Below, in pieces: positions 33,471-45,229 of a stretch of 64,000 nucleotides of DNA. This DNA comes from Asterella californica. Its lineage: Eukaryota; Streptophyta; Marchantiopsida; Marchantiales; Aytoniaceae. The stretch lies in the NCBI GenBank assembly GCA_036924285.1, contig JAYKYS010000008.1:13873001-13937000 (forward strand), given 5' to 3'. Both the position numbers and the translations under genes were made by a program. The notes beneath the pieces were generated by a model, which saw nothing but the letters and a program-made list of their open reading frames with translations, was not told where the DNA came from and searched no databases. Each line of letters starts with the position of its first letter. Position 1 is the stretch's first letter.

Positions 33471-35184
33471 ATTCTTAAATTCTTTTCTAACCTAGTTTAG
33501 TTTTGAATAGGATAGTATCTGAAATGATTTCCAAGTATTATCATCAGAATTGTAGATGAAAAGCGTTGGAGAATGATTAGAACACAACATCAAAATATAT
33601 GCGAAAAATGTATTGTTTATAGCTGTGATATCCAGGTAGCAGTGTATCTATATCAACTTTATCGCAAGTATTTTAAACAGATGATTTAGGAAGACACATT
33701 ATGTTCTTTGAGTTGTAAATTGGAACCTTGCATTGAAGTCGTAGTTTTACGAAGTAATTTCCATCGATTCATGTGAATTTTAATGTGAATAAAAGAAATT
33801 TCCAGATAATCTACCGTAGACAACGGTTGAGTTAGATGACTAGGTGAGGAGTATGTTGTCAAGGTGAGAATCTTCTTGGGAAGGAGTTCCACCCCGCTCT
33901 CTAGTGTGGTGACATCGTTCTTGATTTCGGTCTCTTGCTTACTTGAGATATGCGTTTAGAGTTCGAACTTACGGATAAAGACTCTGATCAAATTAGTGTT
34001 CTAATGAGATATCTTTCCCATTGTGTATCTCCATCTTTGTTTCAAACACGAACATATTGCAGGTGAAGTCAAGAAAGACTTCAATTTTGCAGTTGAAGTG
34101 TCAATGCTGTTTTCTTTATTGACCCACTGTGTTCCACAATGGTGTTCGAACTCGCACACCTTACTAAACCCTAAACCCTAAACGGCCAAGGTAAAGAAAT
34201 AACTCCTTGAGATGTTTACTCAACGCTACTCATCCATATGATTTCGGATGAGTTGTACACACATGAAATGTTGCTACAAAATGTACCAATGTTGCAAACT
34301 CAATATCCTTATACATTTATGGAGTTACCTGTGGAGAGAATAGTACTATGGGGAGAATGGAAAAAATTCAACATAACATCCAAAATCACTTGTGTGTTTG
34401 TTCTGCACGACGAATATTGTTGAGATCCATTGACATAAACTCAAACACGACTTCAAATATGCGCTTAACTGATCGTGATTAGATAGACTATGTTTTGATT
34501 ACTATTGTTGAGAGTATGGTGGTGATAGATTTGTGTAATATGTTACAACAGATTTAAATGTCCCTCTCTTCTTCTCATCCTGGTGAGAACAGTTTAGAAT
34601 AACTTGACGGCATTTTACATCTCTTCACGTTGTTACGACAAAGACTTATCATGTTAGTGTAAACAATTGGGTTTGTTTTTGTCTTCAATATGTCAATAGT
34701 GCATACCTATTGTGTAATCTTGTTTCAGTTTATACATAGAAGATTATTTTTGTCCAATATTCTAATCTACATATCATCTGATGTATGTGTTTGATACTTA
34801 AGTACGTTTTTGCTATGCGTTAACATTAGCTATACGTCGATTGTGAAAACTGAAAAGAAAAGAGATAATTATTTATCATTTAGTGTAACGGACAAATGAA
34901 GTAGTTGTGAAAACAGAAAAGAAAAAATGAGAGAATAGATACTGACAAATCATTAAAACATATCCCTATAATTTCATTGCAAGCGTAATTCCTTATTTTA
35001 GTTTTCTTCTTCTTCTTTTTTGAAACGATAATTCTCTTTGCCACGAAGAATATCGCAATGGACTGAAACGACGAACCTCGTCATCATGGGGTCACATCCT
35101 CGAAATCGATAGCTCACTCGTATAAAACCACGCTATCTAATTCATATTTATACCAGTTTGGTAATGGTAATTTATCTAGTCAGA
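33471..35184. other. AT-rich gene-free stretch
   Basis: ACTAAACCCTAAACCCTAAACG at 34163-34184 is a short telomere-like run (CCCTAAA). No gene was recognised. Confidence 0.4.
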
Positions 35185-35285
35185 TGTCACTGTCCTTGCA
35201 CAAACAGAGCCCTCTCGACAAGAGAACTCGACCCAACGTTACTTCGGAAGAAGAAGCTCCAACAAGCATTAGCTTGTTGGTATAA
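35185..35285 (-). mobile_element. SINE relative of the nested SINE at 10921
   Basis: On the minus strand ACCAACAAGCTAATGCTTGT is followed by TTGGGTCGAGTTCTCTTG and TGTGCAAGGACAGTG. This is the same order as CCAACAAGC, GGGTCGAGTCCCCTTG and TGTGCAAGGGCAG in the unit at 10921-11084. It has diverged and lacks a clear A tail. Confidence 0.5.
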
Positions 35286-37655
35286 TTTTTCTCTTTTGAG
35301 ATTTTCTTTGTAAATCTGCGAAATGATTTTTTGAGCTTAAGGTTGTATATAGTAATCATTTCATGTGTAACCCAAGCTCTCAAACCCCCAAATGTTTAAT
35401 AACTCAGTTATAAGAGTGAGTTTCCTTTGGAGCCCCTGCAAACGCTTTTCAGAAAATATTGTACATTGACAGTTAATGACTTGACTAGACTCATGTGCCA
35501 AAAGAAGAATTGGACCCAATCTTTGCTCCTAAAGTGTGACTTTCATGACCAAGACTCTCGTCAGAAACAAAGATTGGTGACTATCACATTGGACTTTGGT
35601 GTGATAACAATTCAAAAGTACAATATTATGATAAATGATATTATTTATCCCTTGGGGTCTTCAAAGACCATGAGACTGTCTATATGAGTCGATCACAAAA
35701 GGATTCAAACTAGAAGCTTCATTAACAGTTTACAGCAGCATGCACCTTCAACCGTGTTCACAAGAGAATGAACCCACGATCTTATCAAAAGACAATAACA
35801 ATGCAATCGCTCGCAATGATAGACGAGAGGTTGTGTTCATTGAATAGATCAGAGCGCTACCATACATGCATGCTCGACTTGGTATCGAAGTTAACGTTAC
35901 ACGCTGTCTCGCATAACGGTCTGTTTACTGTAAAGATGTGGTCAAGCTACATTTTCTACGCAGGAGCCTAATCTAACTCTTCTTTTGGTGCTTGGATCTG
36001 GCCAAGTCATTAGTTAAATAGATTAAACTAATTAGAGAAATCATTCATTTAGTATATTAAACTAATTTAATTTAGAGAAAAAACAGAAAAATACGTAGGC
36101 TCTCTTGAGCCCATGGCTCGGAGCGTTATATACTTTTGGATAACACGAAGCATGATATTCTGATTACAGGAAGCACCCGGTAATCTAAGAGGTAGTTCCT
36201 ATGGAAGTCTTTTCATTGAAGGTCATCGGAAACCTTCACAAAACGTCAATATTTTTCAGATCTGAACATTTTCCGGTCCACAGTTAGACGTTACATACAT
36301 ACAGTCGACTATCTCTAAATGTATATTTTATATTTACATAATTATCTAATTGTATAGAAATAAATGAGAACTCTGACGGTTCGACGAGGATAACTGCATA
36401 ATCTTTAATTATAATATATATTGCATTAAATTTTAGGTTAATTATGTAGTTAAATAGATATCTCGAAATGATAGCAACCGTAGATCTCGATCATATAAGC
36501 ACTTGTTCTTATCTTTTAGGTATTAGTTATATTGTACTCTTTTATATATATCATGTGAGTAGATATTATATGATGATCTGCCTTATCACAAACTTACGCA
36601 CAAAATATTAGATCAGCTAAACAATCTACAAGTACTCAATTTTGTACATCATATGTAGGTGAATAATAAATAATATAATATTTTAAATTAAAGTTTTTAT
36701 TTACATATCAATTAAATACATAACAATTAGAGAGAGTCGACTGTACATCCTTTTGAGACGTTTGAGTATGTTGTAGTGGCGAAAGCATTCTTCTAGGATA
36801 AATGGACTATTTCGCATTGTTTATAGTTTGCTTGACATTTGATTCATCTGATACGTTATCTTATTATAGTAGATCGAGAAGATAAGTCGAAATGAACATT
36901 TAATAATCTATATGGATACAACTTGGAAATTGACATGTTGAAAAGATAATATATATTTATTAAGATAGCATGTATTAAGAAACACTTAGAAAGTATTACA
37001 TTCTTTATGGTTAATCGAAAATATGTTTGATAGGTATATGTAGATTAACGATATTGATGACCAACATGTTCTCCCTAGGAAGACATGAATTTCCTAGTCT
37101 TATAATCATATTCTCAAACAACTTATATCGATATTACATTATTATTATTATTATACTACACATATTATCTTGATTGATTGATTCCTATCATGAAGAGTGG
37201 TCTCCAAAATGGAAGAGACGTGACTCAAAACTGTCTCTGTAACCGGTAGTTTAAGTAAACGACCGGTCAGGAAAAAAATCATTGGGTTGCGAGGCTTGTG
37301 AGACCGTAATTCCTGCTGCTCCACGACACAAAAATCGCATCATGATTCAAAATGCCGAGACTTGCGAGGATCCAGCTCGGTAAGTTGTCAGAGCATCGAA
37401 ATCAGCTCCAGCTTCAATTCTGTCTAGCGGCGGAGTTGCGACTGCTTGGTTCACTAACTGAAAGGTGCTGGCGAGTACCGTAGTGGAGGCAATGGCAGGG
37501 GCCAGTGGTGGAATTGATTCGTTTTGGAGTTGTTTTTGATTTTCCTCAGGATCAGCAGCTTCAACTTCAGCTTCGAGCTCGTCCTTGAGAGGAGCAGTGC
37601 GCGGCTGCTTGGGAATTGGGAAGAATTGCTGCACCAGTAAGCGGTTGAGTGATCA
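35286..37655. other. AT-rich stretch with no confident gene
   Basis: No domain was recognised in any frame. A TTA microsatellite lies at 37139-37153. The part from about 37330 has more even composition and is probably promoter and 5' UTR of the methyltransferase. A 95-codon minus-strand frame there (37347-37634) is uncertain. Confidence 0.35.
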
Positions 37656-38345
37656 ATGGGGTACGGGGAGTGGCCAGTGGTGGAGTTGATGGCCAACGGG
37701 GAGAAGTTACGAATCGAACAGGACAATAGCTCGTTCGAGGTGGGAACATCGGTGTGGAAGGGATCGCTAGTGTTGGTTCGGTGGCTGGATCGATGCAGGC
37801 GAGAGAAGAGTGGATCGGCGCCTGAGCTACAGGGAAGGAGGGGGATCGAAGTCGGGGCAGGCTGTGGCGCTGCAGGCCTCGGAGCAGCGCTGCTGGGCTT
37901 GAATGTGATTCTCACGGACATTCAGGCGGTCATGGGAGCCCTAAAACGTAACGTCAAGAGGAATGTGACAGCTACATCTCTCGCCAATGCGGGCAAGAGT
38001 GGCTGTAGTTCAGGGAAGGTGAAAACCGCCCAGCTTTTATGGGGGAATGCGAAGCAGACTGCGGCTGTGAAACCTCCTTTCGATATTGTCATCGCTGCAG
38101 ACGTCGTTTATGTGGATTCCATCGTCATGCCTCTTATCAACTCTCTCTCCGACCTCTCCGATGCGGACACTCGCATTCTCCTCGCTTACCAGCTCCGGGA
38201 CCCCGATGCTCATGCCCTTTTCTGGCGTCTGCTCCCTGACTACTTCTCCGTCCAGCAAATCGACCGCAGTGAATTTGACTCCGAGGATGAAAACGCCGAA
38301 ACTGATATCTACATTCTCAAGAAGAAAATGACCGAGTCCGTGTAA
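37656..38345 (+). CDS. METTL21-type (methyltransferase family 16) protein methyltransferase
   Basis: A single-exon gene of 229 codons, the usual size of the family, which transfers a methyl group from S-adenosylmethionine mostly to lysines of chaperones or translation factors. Seen here are the N-terminal GTSVWKGSLVLVRWL (residues 30-44), SAM motif I IEVGAGCGAAGLGAALLG (64-81), the acidic end of strand 2 in ILTD (D88), the post-II LLWG (127-130) and motif DVVY (149-152), the D/E-X-X-Y substrate-site motif of the family. The ATG at 37656 is favoured because the conserved VGTSVW core starts 28 residues later, as in relatives. No targeting signal is evident, so it is probably cytosolic or nuclear. 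The substrate cannot be told from the sequence. Confidence 0.9.
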   Translation: MGYGEWPVVELMANGEKLRIEQDNSSFEVGTSVWKGSLVLVRWLDRCRREKSGSAPELQGRRGIEVGAGCGAAGLGAALLGLNVILTDIQAVMGALKRNVKRNVTATSLANAGKSGCSSGKVKTAQLLWGNAKQTAAVKPPFDIVIAADVVYVDSIVMPLINSLSDLSDADTRILLAYQLRDPDAHALFWRLLPDYFSVQQIDRSEFDSEDENAETDIYILKKKMTESV

Positions 38346-40311
38346 TGCAATGCGCACTCTCCAAATTCGTCATCTTCAGAGGTTTCTTGTTTACATTCGG
38401 GGTTAAACCGTGACCAGAAATATTGACACTTTACTCCTATCCGTCCCCTCAACTTTAGTGGATGGTCCATTCGACTCCACTGGATGGCTTGCCTCAGAAA
38501 CCGAAAAGAGGATTCTGTGGTAGGGGTTTAGGGTTTAGAGAGTATAATAAGAATGGTTCGAAAGCAGATTGTGGTGGTTCTGGCCCCTCGAGTGCAGTCA
38601 GCTTTCTGTAAATATTTACGTCTCTGAACCACCACATAAGATCAGATCAGGATATGCAATGGCGACGAGTTTCCAGCGGGACCCTCTTGGCTCAGTGAGA
38701 AACAGCCAGCCAGCCGGCTGCTCGTCGGGATCATCAACACCGAAGTGTTCAGACGTTCTTCATCTCTATGGACCTTCACGAAGATGGCTCTCTCTTTCCG
38801 AGTTGTAAGTTACTGTAGCAGCACTCTGCATCTGTGCGTTCTGCAGAATCTTTCAAGACTGTAGTGGCCATCAGTTTTCTCACTCTCGTGAGGTGTTCTG
38901 TCTGTTAATTCAGAAGCAAGCGAGCGGTTCAGAATGATGACTCAATCGTCAAGTACCACCACCAAGTTCCACTTCTGAGTCGGAAACGGCATGATGGACA
39001 CGATGATGACTGGTTTCACCGTAGCACTTAGGAACACTAGATATCTCCGTGGAAGGAGTTGCAGCTCCCAACTGTATACTGGCCAGTATGCACAAGAATC
39101 TTCTTCTCCGTACCAGATGATGAGTTAGACGACTAAAAGCTTTCTACTCTTCGGGTGATCCAGTTCTGTGTCCTGTCATCTGAGTATGTAGCCACGCTGC
39201 TTCCACTAACTGACTCAGTAGGGCGAAATCAGAGGCATGAAAATGTGACACTCCGCACTTCACGCTATTCACTCGATCTGTCAACGCTTGAAGTTGTGCA
39301 GTGTCACGGATATGATCGAGAGGCCAAACGCGTCATGGGAGATAAACGAATTATCTGAAGACTCTGTGAAGTCCTACAGACAGATAAGAAGGTTACCGTT
39401 CAAGGAATTCACAACGCTTGGATTTTAGTGTACTGTTGTAAGAGTTGGAAGGAAACAGTCCCAAAGCTCGTGAGGCGGAGTCAGGAACTTGTGGTGAGTT
39501 TCGGAATGTCTTCCTTATGTTCTCCATTCAGTATCACGGAAACGAAGAGTACATATATAAACGTCACAAGCCATCTTGTGCTCCATCGTACTATCACAAT
39601 TCAAAGTATGATTTTGGTATTCTCCCGTTTGTTCCATTTTGATGCCATACCTGGTCAGACTAAAGATCGCCAATCCAGCATCTAGTGGAACATCACTTGT
39701 TTCGAGTCTTAGATTCTCTCTTGGCATCGGGGGCAACACATAGCGTTCTCTTGCAATCTTGTTGTTGCAAATCGAGTTGATCATCACCATTGTATTTTTA
39801 CATTCTTGCAGAGATCCATGTTTTGCTTAAGGTAAGAAATGGAAAAGGTTGGGTATATCCGAGAGAACCCTTGATGATAAGCTCGCAGCTGTGGCACAGT
39901 TCTGTTAATTACGTAAGGGTTTATACGGGCGAATTAATTAATGATGGATTCTAGATTCATAATCGATCGACTCATCTGTAACCGGGTTTTGAACTCATTA
40001 CCGCAATCACCGAACTCCGAATTGCAGGCACGATAATGGTCACAGTCCGAACTGCAGTCACGATCACGATTAGAGTCATCGAGTTCTTCGCACAATCAAG
40101 GTCGTTTTCTGTCATTTTGACTGAAGATCGTTCTCCGTTCATTCTTAATTAAGTATAATTTAACAACAATTCGTTCTCTGTTCATTTTGAATTCGATATA
40201 GTTTAACAACAAATTGTCAATGGTCTCAGATGTGCTCAAGAAATAAAGAATTACATAGTCCATAGTCGCACAATATGCAATGTGAGACTTCACTTGTGGT
40301 AACACATTGTG
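38346..40311. other. Stretch without recognised gene
   Basis: GGGGTTTAGGGTTTAGAG at 38522-38540 contains a telo-box (AAACCCTAA on minus). The remaining open frames are short and lack recognisable motifs. Confidence 0.4.
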
Positions 40312-40424
40312 CATTAACATCGATCTTTTCATGTGATCTTCGCTAATATAGTTTGATTGCGTTTGGTACGATAACATCGATCTTTCCATTTGATCTTCGT
40401 TAATACAATCTGATTGCGTTTTAC
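40312..40424. repeat. 57-bp tandem duplication
   Basis: Two adjacent diverged copies share TTAACATCGATCTTTTCAT-like and GATCTTCG(C/T)TAATA sequences. A shorter local duplication of CGTTCATT...AATTTAACAAC lies just upstream (40130-40215). Confidence 0.7.
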
Positions 40425-41511
40425 AGTCGTGAGGTTTCGTTCTTCTACTACAATGAGTAGTTACACGAGACGTAATTTGTAGTATTTGGTTGACTGCTTG
40501 GAAACTAATATGTGTTGCTCTCATCAATTATTGAAGGTTTCTGTTTTAGCGTATGCGAAAATTAGATTCAAGACATATGACAGATGCTACAAATGCAGCA
40601 AAAAATTGTCTGGGTTGTTTTGTTTGAGATGTAAAAATGAACGCGTGTTTTCGAAAAATGTTTCAGATTGCAACTTTTGGTAGCAGACGAGAGTGTCAAC
40701 GCGTGGACCATAGCATGGGAAGATGTGAGATATTTTCTAGACGTAAGCGCTTCAATTTATAATCTACTAGAAGTATGCAAAGAAGACAGTGTTCTGATGG
40801 ACTGTATCATTGATCAACAATGATACTGTCATTTTATCGTTATAAAGAGTAAAGTTATTGACGAAAAATATATTCGGATCGACCAAGCACAACCATGGAG
40901 AAAACGATGATTATTCAATATCTTTTCGTCTCTTTCAGTTTCAGAACGAAGCGTGTCTACTACTCAAATTCTCGTCCTTACCCAATGTCTGTTACCCGAG
41001 TCAAGCACAAGCACCACATCAGACTCAGACATCAACTCTCATGTAGACGAGAGACATCAAGTAGTTCATTCTCATGACATCGACTCTCGTGCAGATTGGA
41101 GACATCAAGTAGCTCATTCTCATGCCAACGATGATTATAAGAATAGTTTTTTCATGAGGTTTTTAGTGGAATCTCTGGTCGTGTTGTTATCGATAGTTAT
41201 GTTCGCATTTGTTATATTGAAATGGTGGCGATGATCGATTATTTGATCACTACGAATATTGACTGTCTCTATAGATCGTCATGATGGACTATCATATGCG
41301 TTTGACAATCCAAATGTATTGTTTATATTTTTAAAATGAATGCATAGAGATGACAGTCTTCACCTATTGGTGTATTGGTGTATATTCTGTGATTAGAAAA
41401 ATCGGTGATTAGAAAAATCGATGATTTTTTATGCAAAGATCGTAGTAAACAATCGACTCTTGACTTTGGTAGATGATTTTTGGTGAGAAATTGATCGCAC
41501 ATAATGTAGTG
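40425..41511. other. Stretch without recognised gene
   Basis: A roughly 50-bp tandem duplication with GAGACATCAAGTAG and TCATTCTCATG lies at 41030-41125. No gene was identified. Confidence 0.4.
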
Positions 41512-41935
41512 CAATCCTGGATCGGTCGCACTGAGCGCGAGGTCTTAACTGCGACCTAGGTTCAATGCGATATAAGCTCAGTGCGACATTGTCAACTCCT
41601 TTTTCACTTTTTCAACAAAAAAATGATGTTGGATTCGGAGAGAAGAGTTCGTAATGCGACCTAGGATCGGTTGCACTGATCGCAACTTTATAGCCTAAGT
41701 TCAATGCGAAACCTTAAGACCTCGCGCTCAGTGCGATCCTAGACCGGTCGCATTGAGCCGAGGCTCTAACTGCGACCTACATTCAGTGCGACATTGTCAA
41801 CTCTTTCTCCACCTTTCCGACGAAAAGTGATGACATATTTTATTTTACAGCGGAGCTGTTGGGTTCGGAGAGAAGAGTTGAACAGTTCAAACACAGATGG
41901 GTTCGAGGAGAAGAGTTGAACAGAATCAGAAAATA
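41512..41935. repeat. GC-richer repeat block, left side of the FCP1-like pseudogene
   Basis: GGTCGCACTGAGCG, CTGCGACCTA and CAGTGCGACATTGTCAACTC recur as two direct units of about 220 bp (41512 and 41735 onward). Each ends with TTCGGAGAGAAGAGTT. Part of the first unit also occurs inverted (41712-41740). Related sequence lies at 43020-43680. Confidence 0.75.
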
Positions 41936-41945
41936 ACACACTTAA

Positions 41946-43010
41946 CTAACATGATTTTAATTTTTTCATAAAGTCGATCGCTTGAAGGACAGTGCAAGAA
42001 CGCCATATCAAGTTGATTTCCTCGTGTGACATAGTGCCCCAGTAGTTTTTAAGAGCGGCATAAGGATCTCTTCCAAAAGCTTGTCTATACTTAGCGGCCA
42101 CATAACTTGGGATATCTTGGGTGCTGCTTGCCCATGATTTCAGTCATGATAAAAGTACATTCATAAGATAATCGTCTCTGTCCATGTCACCCGACTCTAG
42201 CATGAAAAAGAAGAGATGGATTGCGTTATAGAGATGATTAGTATTATTTTTCTCGGAAGAATCATCTATCAACAACAGATCTCGAGTACATAAGTTAAAC
42301 ACGAACAGTCGAGAAAAATCCTTCAGATACAAGTAACTACCCATAGCAACTTCTCTACTCGTCTTGAAACGAGTACACATGGGTTGTTTGAAGATTCTAC
42401 AGATCTGCATAGTACAATTTTGCGAGAAGGTAAGTATAAGCAAAGTGAAAACTGATAACATCTAAAATGATTTTAATAACATTGAATTTATCTAATTTAG
42501 TTGGTCCGACGCGATCTCTATAGGCAAATACTTTTTGGTCTCCATGGATCGAAGAATGGCGTTGCAGTTGCTCAGAGTACGCGATGTCCATATCAGCACT
42601 TGAAAATCTTGACAGTATATTTTCATGAACTCTTTAACTCATTTCCGTATCACGTAGAATAATATTTTTTGGCACTCTCAACTCGGTAACCTCTCTCGTT
42701 AGCTCCTTGGAGCTCTAAGTCATTACGTCTCGTTCTTATCAACAATCCGTTCAGATCTAAAATCAGCGTCTTCCTCTTGATCACAGTAGGATCTGTCAAT
42801 CTGGGATAGAAGAGTTTCAAAGAACGAAGCCAGTGACATTCGTTTTTAACCTCTCCAACTCTTCTTCTTGTATTTGCAGTCGCTTGTACATGTCTTCCTC
42901 TCTTTGGCTCGCTTTTGCTATTCGGAGATTCAAAGTTTCTTCTTCTTCTTTTTTGATCGCGGATCGAGCATCTAAGTCTTCCTCCTCTTTCTTCTTGTTG
43001 AATAGAGTCT
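41946..43010 (-). pseudogene. FCP1/NLI-interacting-factor-like (HAD) phosphatase domain, decayed
   Basis: On the minus strand, a charged coiled-coil-like stretch (REEDMYKRLQIQEEELERL, about 42830-42910) precedes HAD motif I TLILDLNGLL (about 42740-42770). Then come FMKIYCQDFQ with motif II VLIWTSRTLS (about 42570-42600), an intron with acceptor CTATGCAG near 42410, SYLYLKDFSRLF, and the motif IV-like DLLLIDDSSEKN (about 42256-42285). The frame ends at 41946-41948. FCP1-type enzymes dephosphorylate Ser/Thr, for example on the RNA polymerase II tail, but motif I here is DLNG rather than DXDX(T/V). There are in-frame stops (for example TGA 42142-42144) and frameshifts between motifs I and II, so it is judged a pseudogene. 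Confidence 0.7.
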
Positions 43011-43019
43011 ACGATCCTC

Positions 43020-43680
43020 TTACATCAGATGTTCAATGCGATGTATAAAATCTAGGCTTAGTGCGACATACGGTCCGTCGCATTACATTAGATGTCCAAT
43101 AGAATGTTTAAGGCCTAGGCTCAGTGCGAAGCGGAGAGAAGCGAAAAGGTCGCATTGTTCAGTGTCTTCGAAGAGAAAGAATGCGCTCAATGCGACATAG
43201 GGTCCGTTGCACTGAGCGATATGCGAAGCATTAAGACCGCACGCTCAATGCGATCTTGGAGCGGTTGCACTGACCGCGAGACCTTAAGCTTTCTCGCAGT
43301 TAAGGTCGCGTACTTAGTGCGAAGCAGAGGAAAGCGAAAGGGTCTCATTGTTCAGTGTCTTCCAAGGGAAAGGTCATGCACAGTGCGACCTAAGGCTCGT
43401 CGCACTAAGCGTAGAACAAAGTCTTAAGACCATGCGCTCAGTGCAGAGGAAAAGAGTCACACTGACCGTGCGCTCAATACGAATACGAAAAGATCGCACT
43501 GTTCGGTGCAAAGAGAAAAGTCGCACACAATGCGATCAGACCACGATCGCACTGTGCGCAACTTTGAGCTGAAAGCTTTGAGCTCAGTGCGACCGAGGAC
43601 CCGTCGCATTGTGCTATCAGCTTAAAGCTGCTCAGAGTCACCTAAGGCTCGTCGCACTGTGTTATCAGTTCCTGCACTCT
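43020..43680. repeat. GC-richer repeat block, right side of the FCP1-like pseudogene
   Basis: Many short diverged units contain CTCAGTGCGA, GGTCGCACTGAGCG and AAGACCGCACGCTCAATGCG, on both strands, with irregular spacing of about 50-100 bp. The same vocabulary is used at 41512-41800. On the minus strand it occupies the apparent intron between the upstream exons and the phosphatase part. Confidence 0.75.
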
Positions 43681-43812
43681 GTCAACAACACTTTACTGCG
43701 AGCGAACACTAAACTTTCACTGAACTTTACACAGAGAGCTAACGTAACTCAAGCAAAAAGTAATGAAATCGCAAGTAAGCAAATAGTACATAAGTAAAAA
43801 GAAAAGAGGTAC

Positions 43813-44752
43813 CTCCATAATCGTGGTCCACGTCAAGCTCTTCTTGGTGAATATTTTGATGATGAGTACTCTCTTGTACTTCGTGTTCAATGGAAAATAC
43901 TAAAACGTCTTCGCTCAAGATACCCAAGTGTCGCATGAGATGAGTTAAAGCTATCCCGTAGAAAGTTTCTACTGATCCTCCTTTTCTGTGTTCTCTGATG
44001 TGCTTTTGCATATATAACACTTTTGCCTCCAAGTTCTCGAACATGAACAAAGATCAGTCGTAATCCTTATCTTCTCCTTCCACTTTAGATTTTACATACA
44101 AGTCGAGTTGACCTGTAACAATTTTAGGTCCTTTTCTCGTCAGGAGAACCGCATTCAAGCACTGAAAAGTAGATCTCCATCTCTCGAAAGCACATTCTCT
44201 TGCGAAGTATCTTTTTCTGACTTTATCGTACTCATGGAACCAATCGTCTATTTTGACTTGTCTCGCGAAGGGAGGTAACATCACAGATCTTTCAAAGATA
44301 ACAAAGGTTTTGCGGATTAAGTCAAGGATCAATTTGAACTCCCGATCCTCAATTTTGACCATTCGCGTTTCTGCGTTATAAGATTGGATGAAAGTAGCAC
44401 AAAGTCCAATCTGACATAAATAAACATTACAATAAATAAAGATACAACCAACCAGGACCCAATACTTAACTTGAGTTTACTTAGGTTAGTTACATTTGAG
44501 CTTATTGTAAACGAGGACCGAATAAACTGTAAATGAGTAAATTGTAAACGAAGGACTAATGACAGAGTACTTACGTCAAGACGAGAAAATTCAAAAGAGA
44601 AAGCAATCAATAATCCCAGCTTCTCTAGCGCATTGTCGTCTATTTCGCTCAAGACTTGACTGATAGCTTCTTTATCCATCCATTGCCAGACGATACGTCG
44701 ATGTAAATCGTGTTGGGAAGTAAATGTAATTAAAAAAAATCCTTCTTCTCGC
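43813..44752 (-). pseudogene. Upstream exons of unknown protein, probably the same gene as the FCP1-like part
   Basis: On the minus strand an exon (44752-44575) ending at donor GTAAGTACT continues in phase to an exon (44411-43813) entered after TTTATGTCAG and left at GTACCT. The protein has no domain I recognise. It is rich in aromatic and charged residues (FERWRSTFQCLN, KHIREHRKGG). A TGA at 44054-44056 interrupts the second exon, but the same frame stays open about 80 codons further to a splice donor, so the stop looks secondary. The first exon is cut at 44752 by the chromovirus LTR. The link to the phosphatase part rests on strand, order and spacing only. Confidence 0.45.
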
Positions 44753-45206
44753 TGTAAAATGGACTCTAGAGTGAACTCAAAACTTGAATGCCCGTGGTGG
44801 TGCATCCGCAACCTTTATATAGTGAGAGGAATAGTACATGATAAGCTTTCGGCCAATTTTGATCTCTCACACGGATCGCTGATGTTGTTTACATGCAGCC
44901 TTAGATCTAGAACAACATCTAGAGTGTTCAGAATGAACCACGTAAGAGGCTTGTTGGAAAGTTCTAGAAGCTTCTTTCTAGAAATTTCTTTCTGGAAGCT
45001 TCTTGGCTGGAAAGTTCTCAAAGCTTCATTCTAGGAACTTCCTTCTAAAAGTTTCTCGGCGGACTTTTGACGCACCTGTCTATTGATAGAAGTACTATTT
45101 GCTGCATGTATTATCCGGCCAACTTAGTCGTAACTAATTCTTATAGCAAAGACTTCTACCAAATCAATTTCCTCTCTAGTTGATAAGTAGGGCTCTACTT
45201 ATTACA
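44753..45206 (-). repeat. Complete 3' LTR of the chromovirus (454 bp)
   Basis: On the minus strand it starts TGTAATAAGTAG directly after the purine tract AAAAGGAGGGAGGTT (45207-45221) and ends CCATTTTACA. A TATA box TATATAAA lies at 44820-44813 on the minus strand. Confidence 0.85.
44956..45060 (-). promoter_or_regulatory. Array of heat-shock elements in the LTR
   Basis: Heat-shock factors bind alternating nGAAn and nTTCn pentamers. Here 44956-44975 is four perfect contiguous pentamers. Blocks of three follow at 44975-44989 and 44989-45003, arising from a 14-bp unit (TTCTAGAAGCTTCT) repeated three times. Looser pentamers continue to about 45060. The array lies upstream of the TATA box within U3, as in heat-activated plant retrotransposons such as ONSEN. 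Confidence 0.7.
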
Positions 45207-45229
45207 AACCTCCCTCCTTTTAAGAAGCA

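Noticed and set aside
34163..34184. True telomere or chromosome end
   Set aside because: Only about three CCCTAAA units are present, which is a common interstitial or telo-box motif in plants.
37347..37634. Minus-strand frame of 95 codons next to the methyltransferase start
   Set aside because: It has coding-like composition but opens on GTG with no ATG, overlaps the likely 5' UTR of the methyltransferase and has no recognisable domain. It remains possible as an exon of an antisense gene.
44329..44811. Chimeric ORF starting with an ATG inside the chromovirus LTR (44804-44802, minus strand)
   Set aside because: That ATG is only about 10 bases after the TATA box, so it lies upstream of the expected transcription start and would not be in the RNA.
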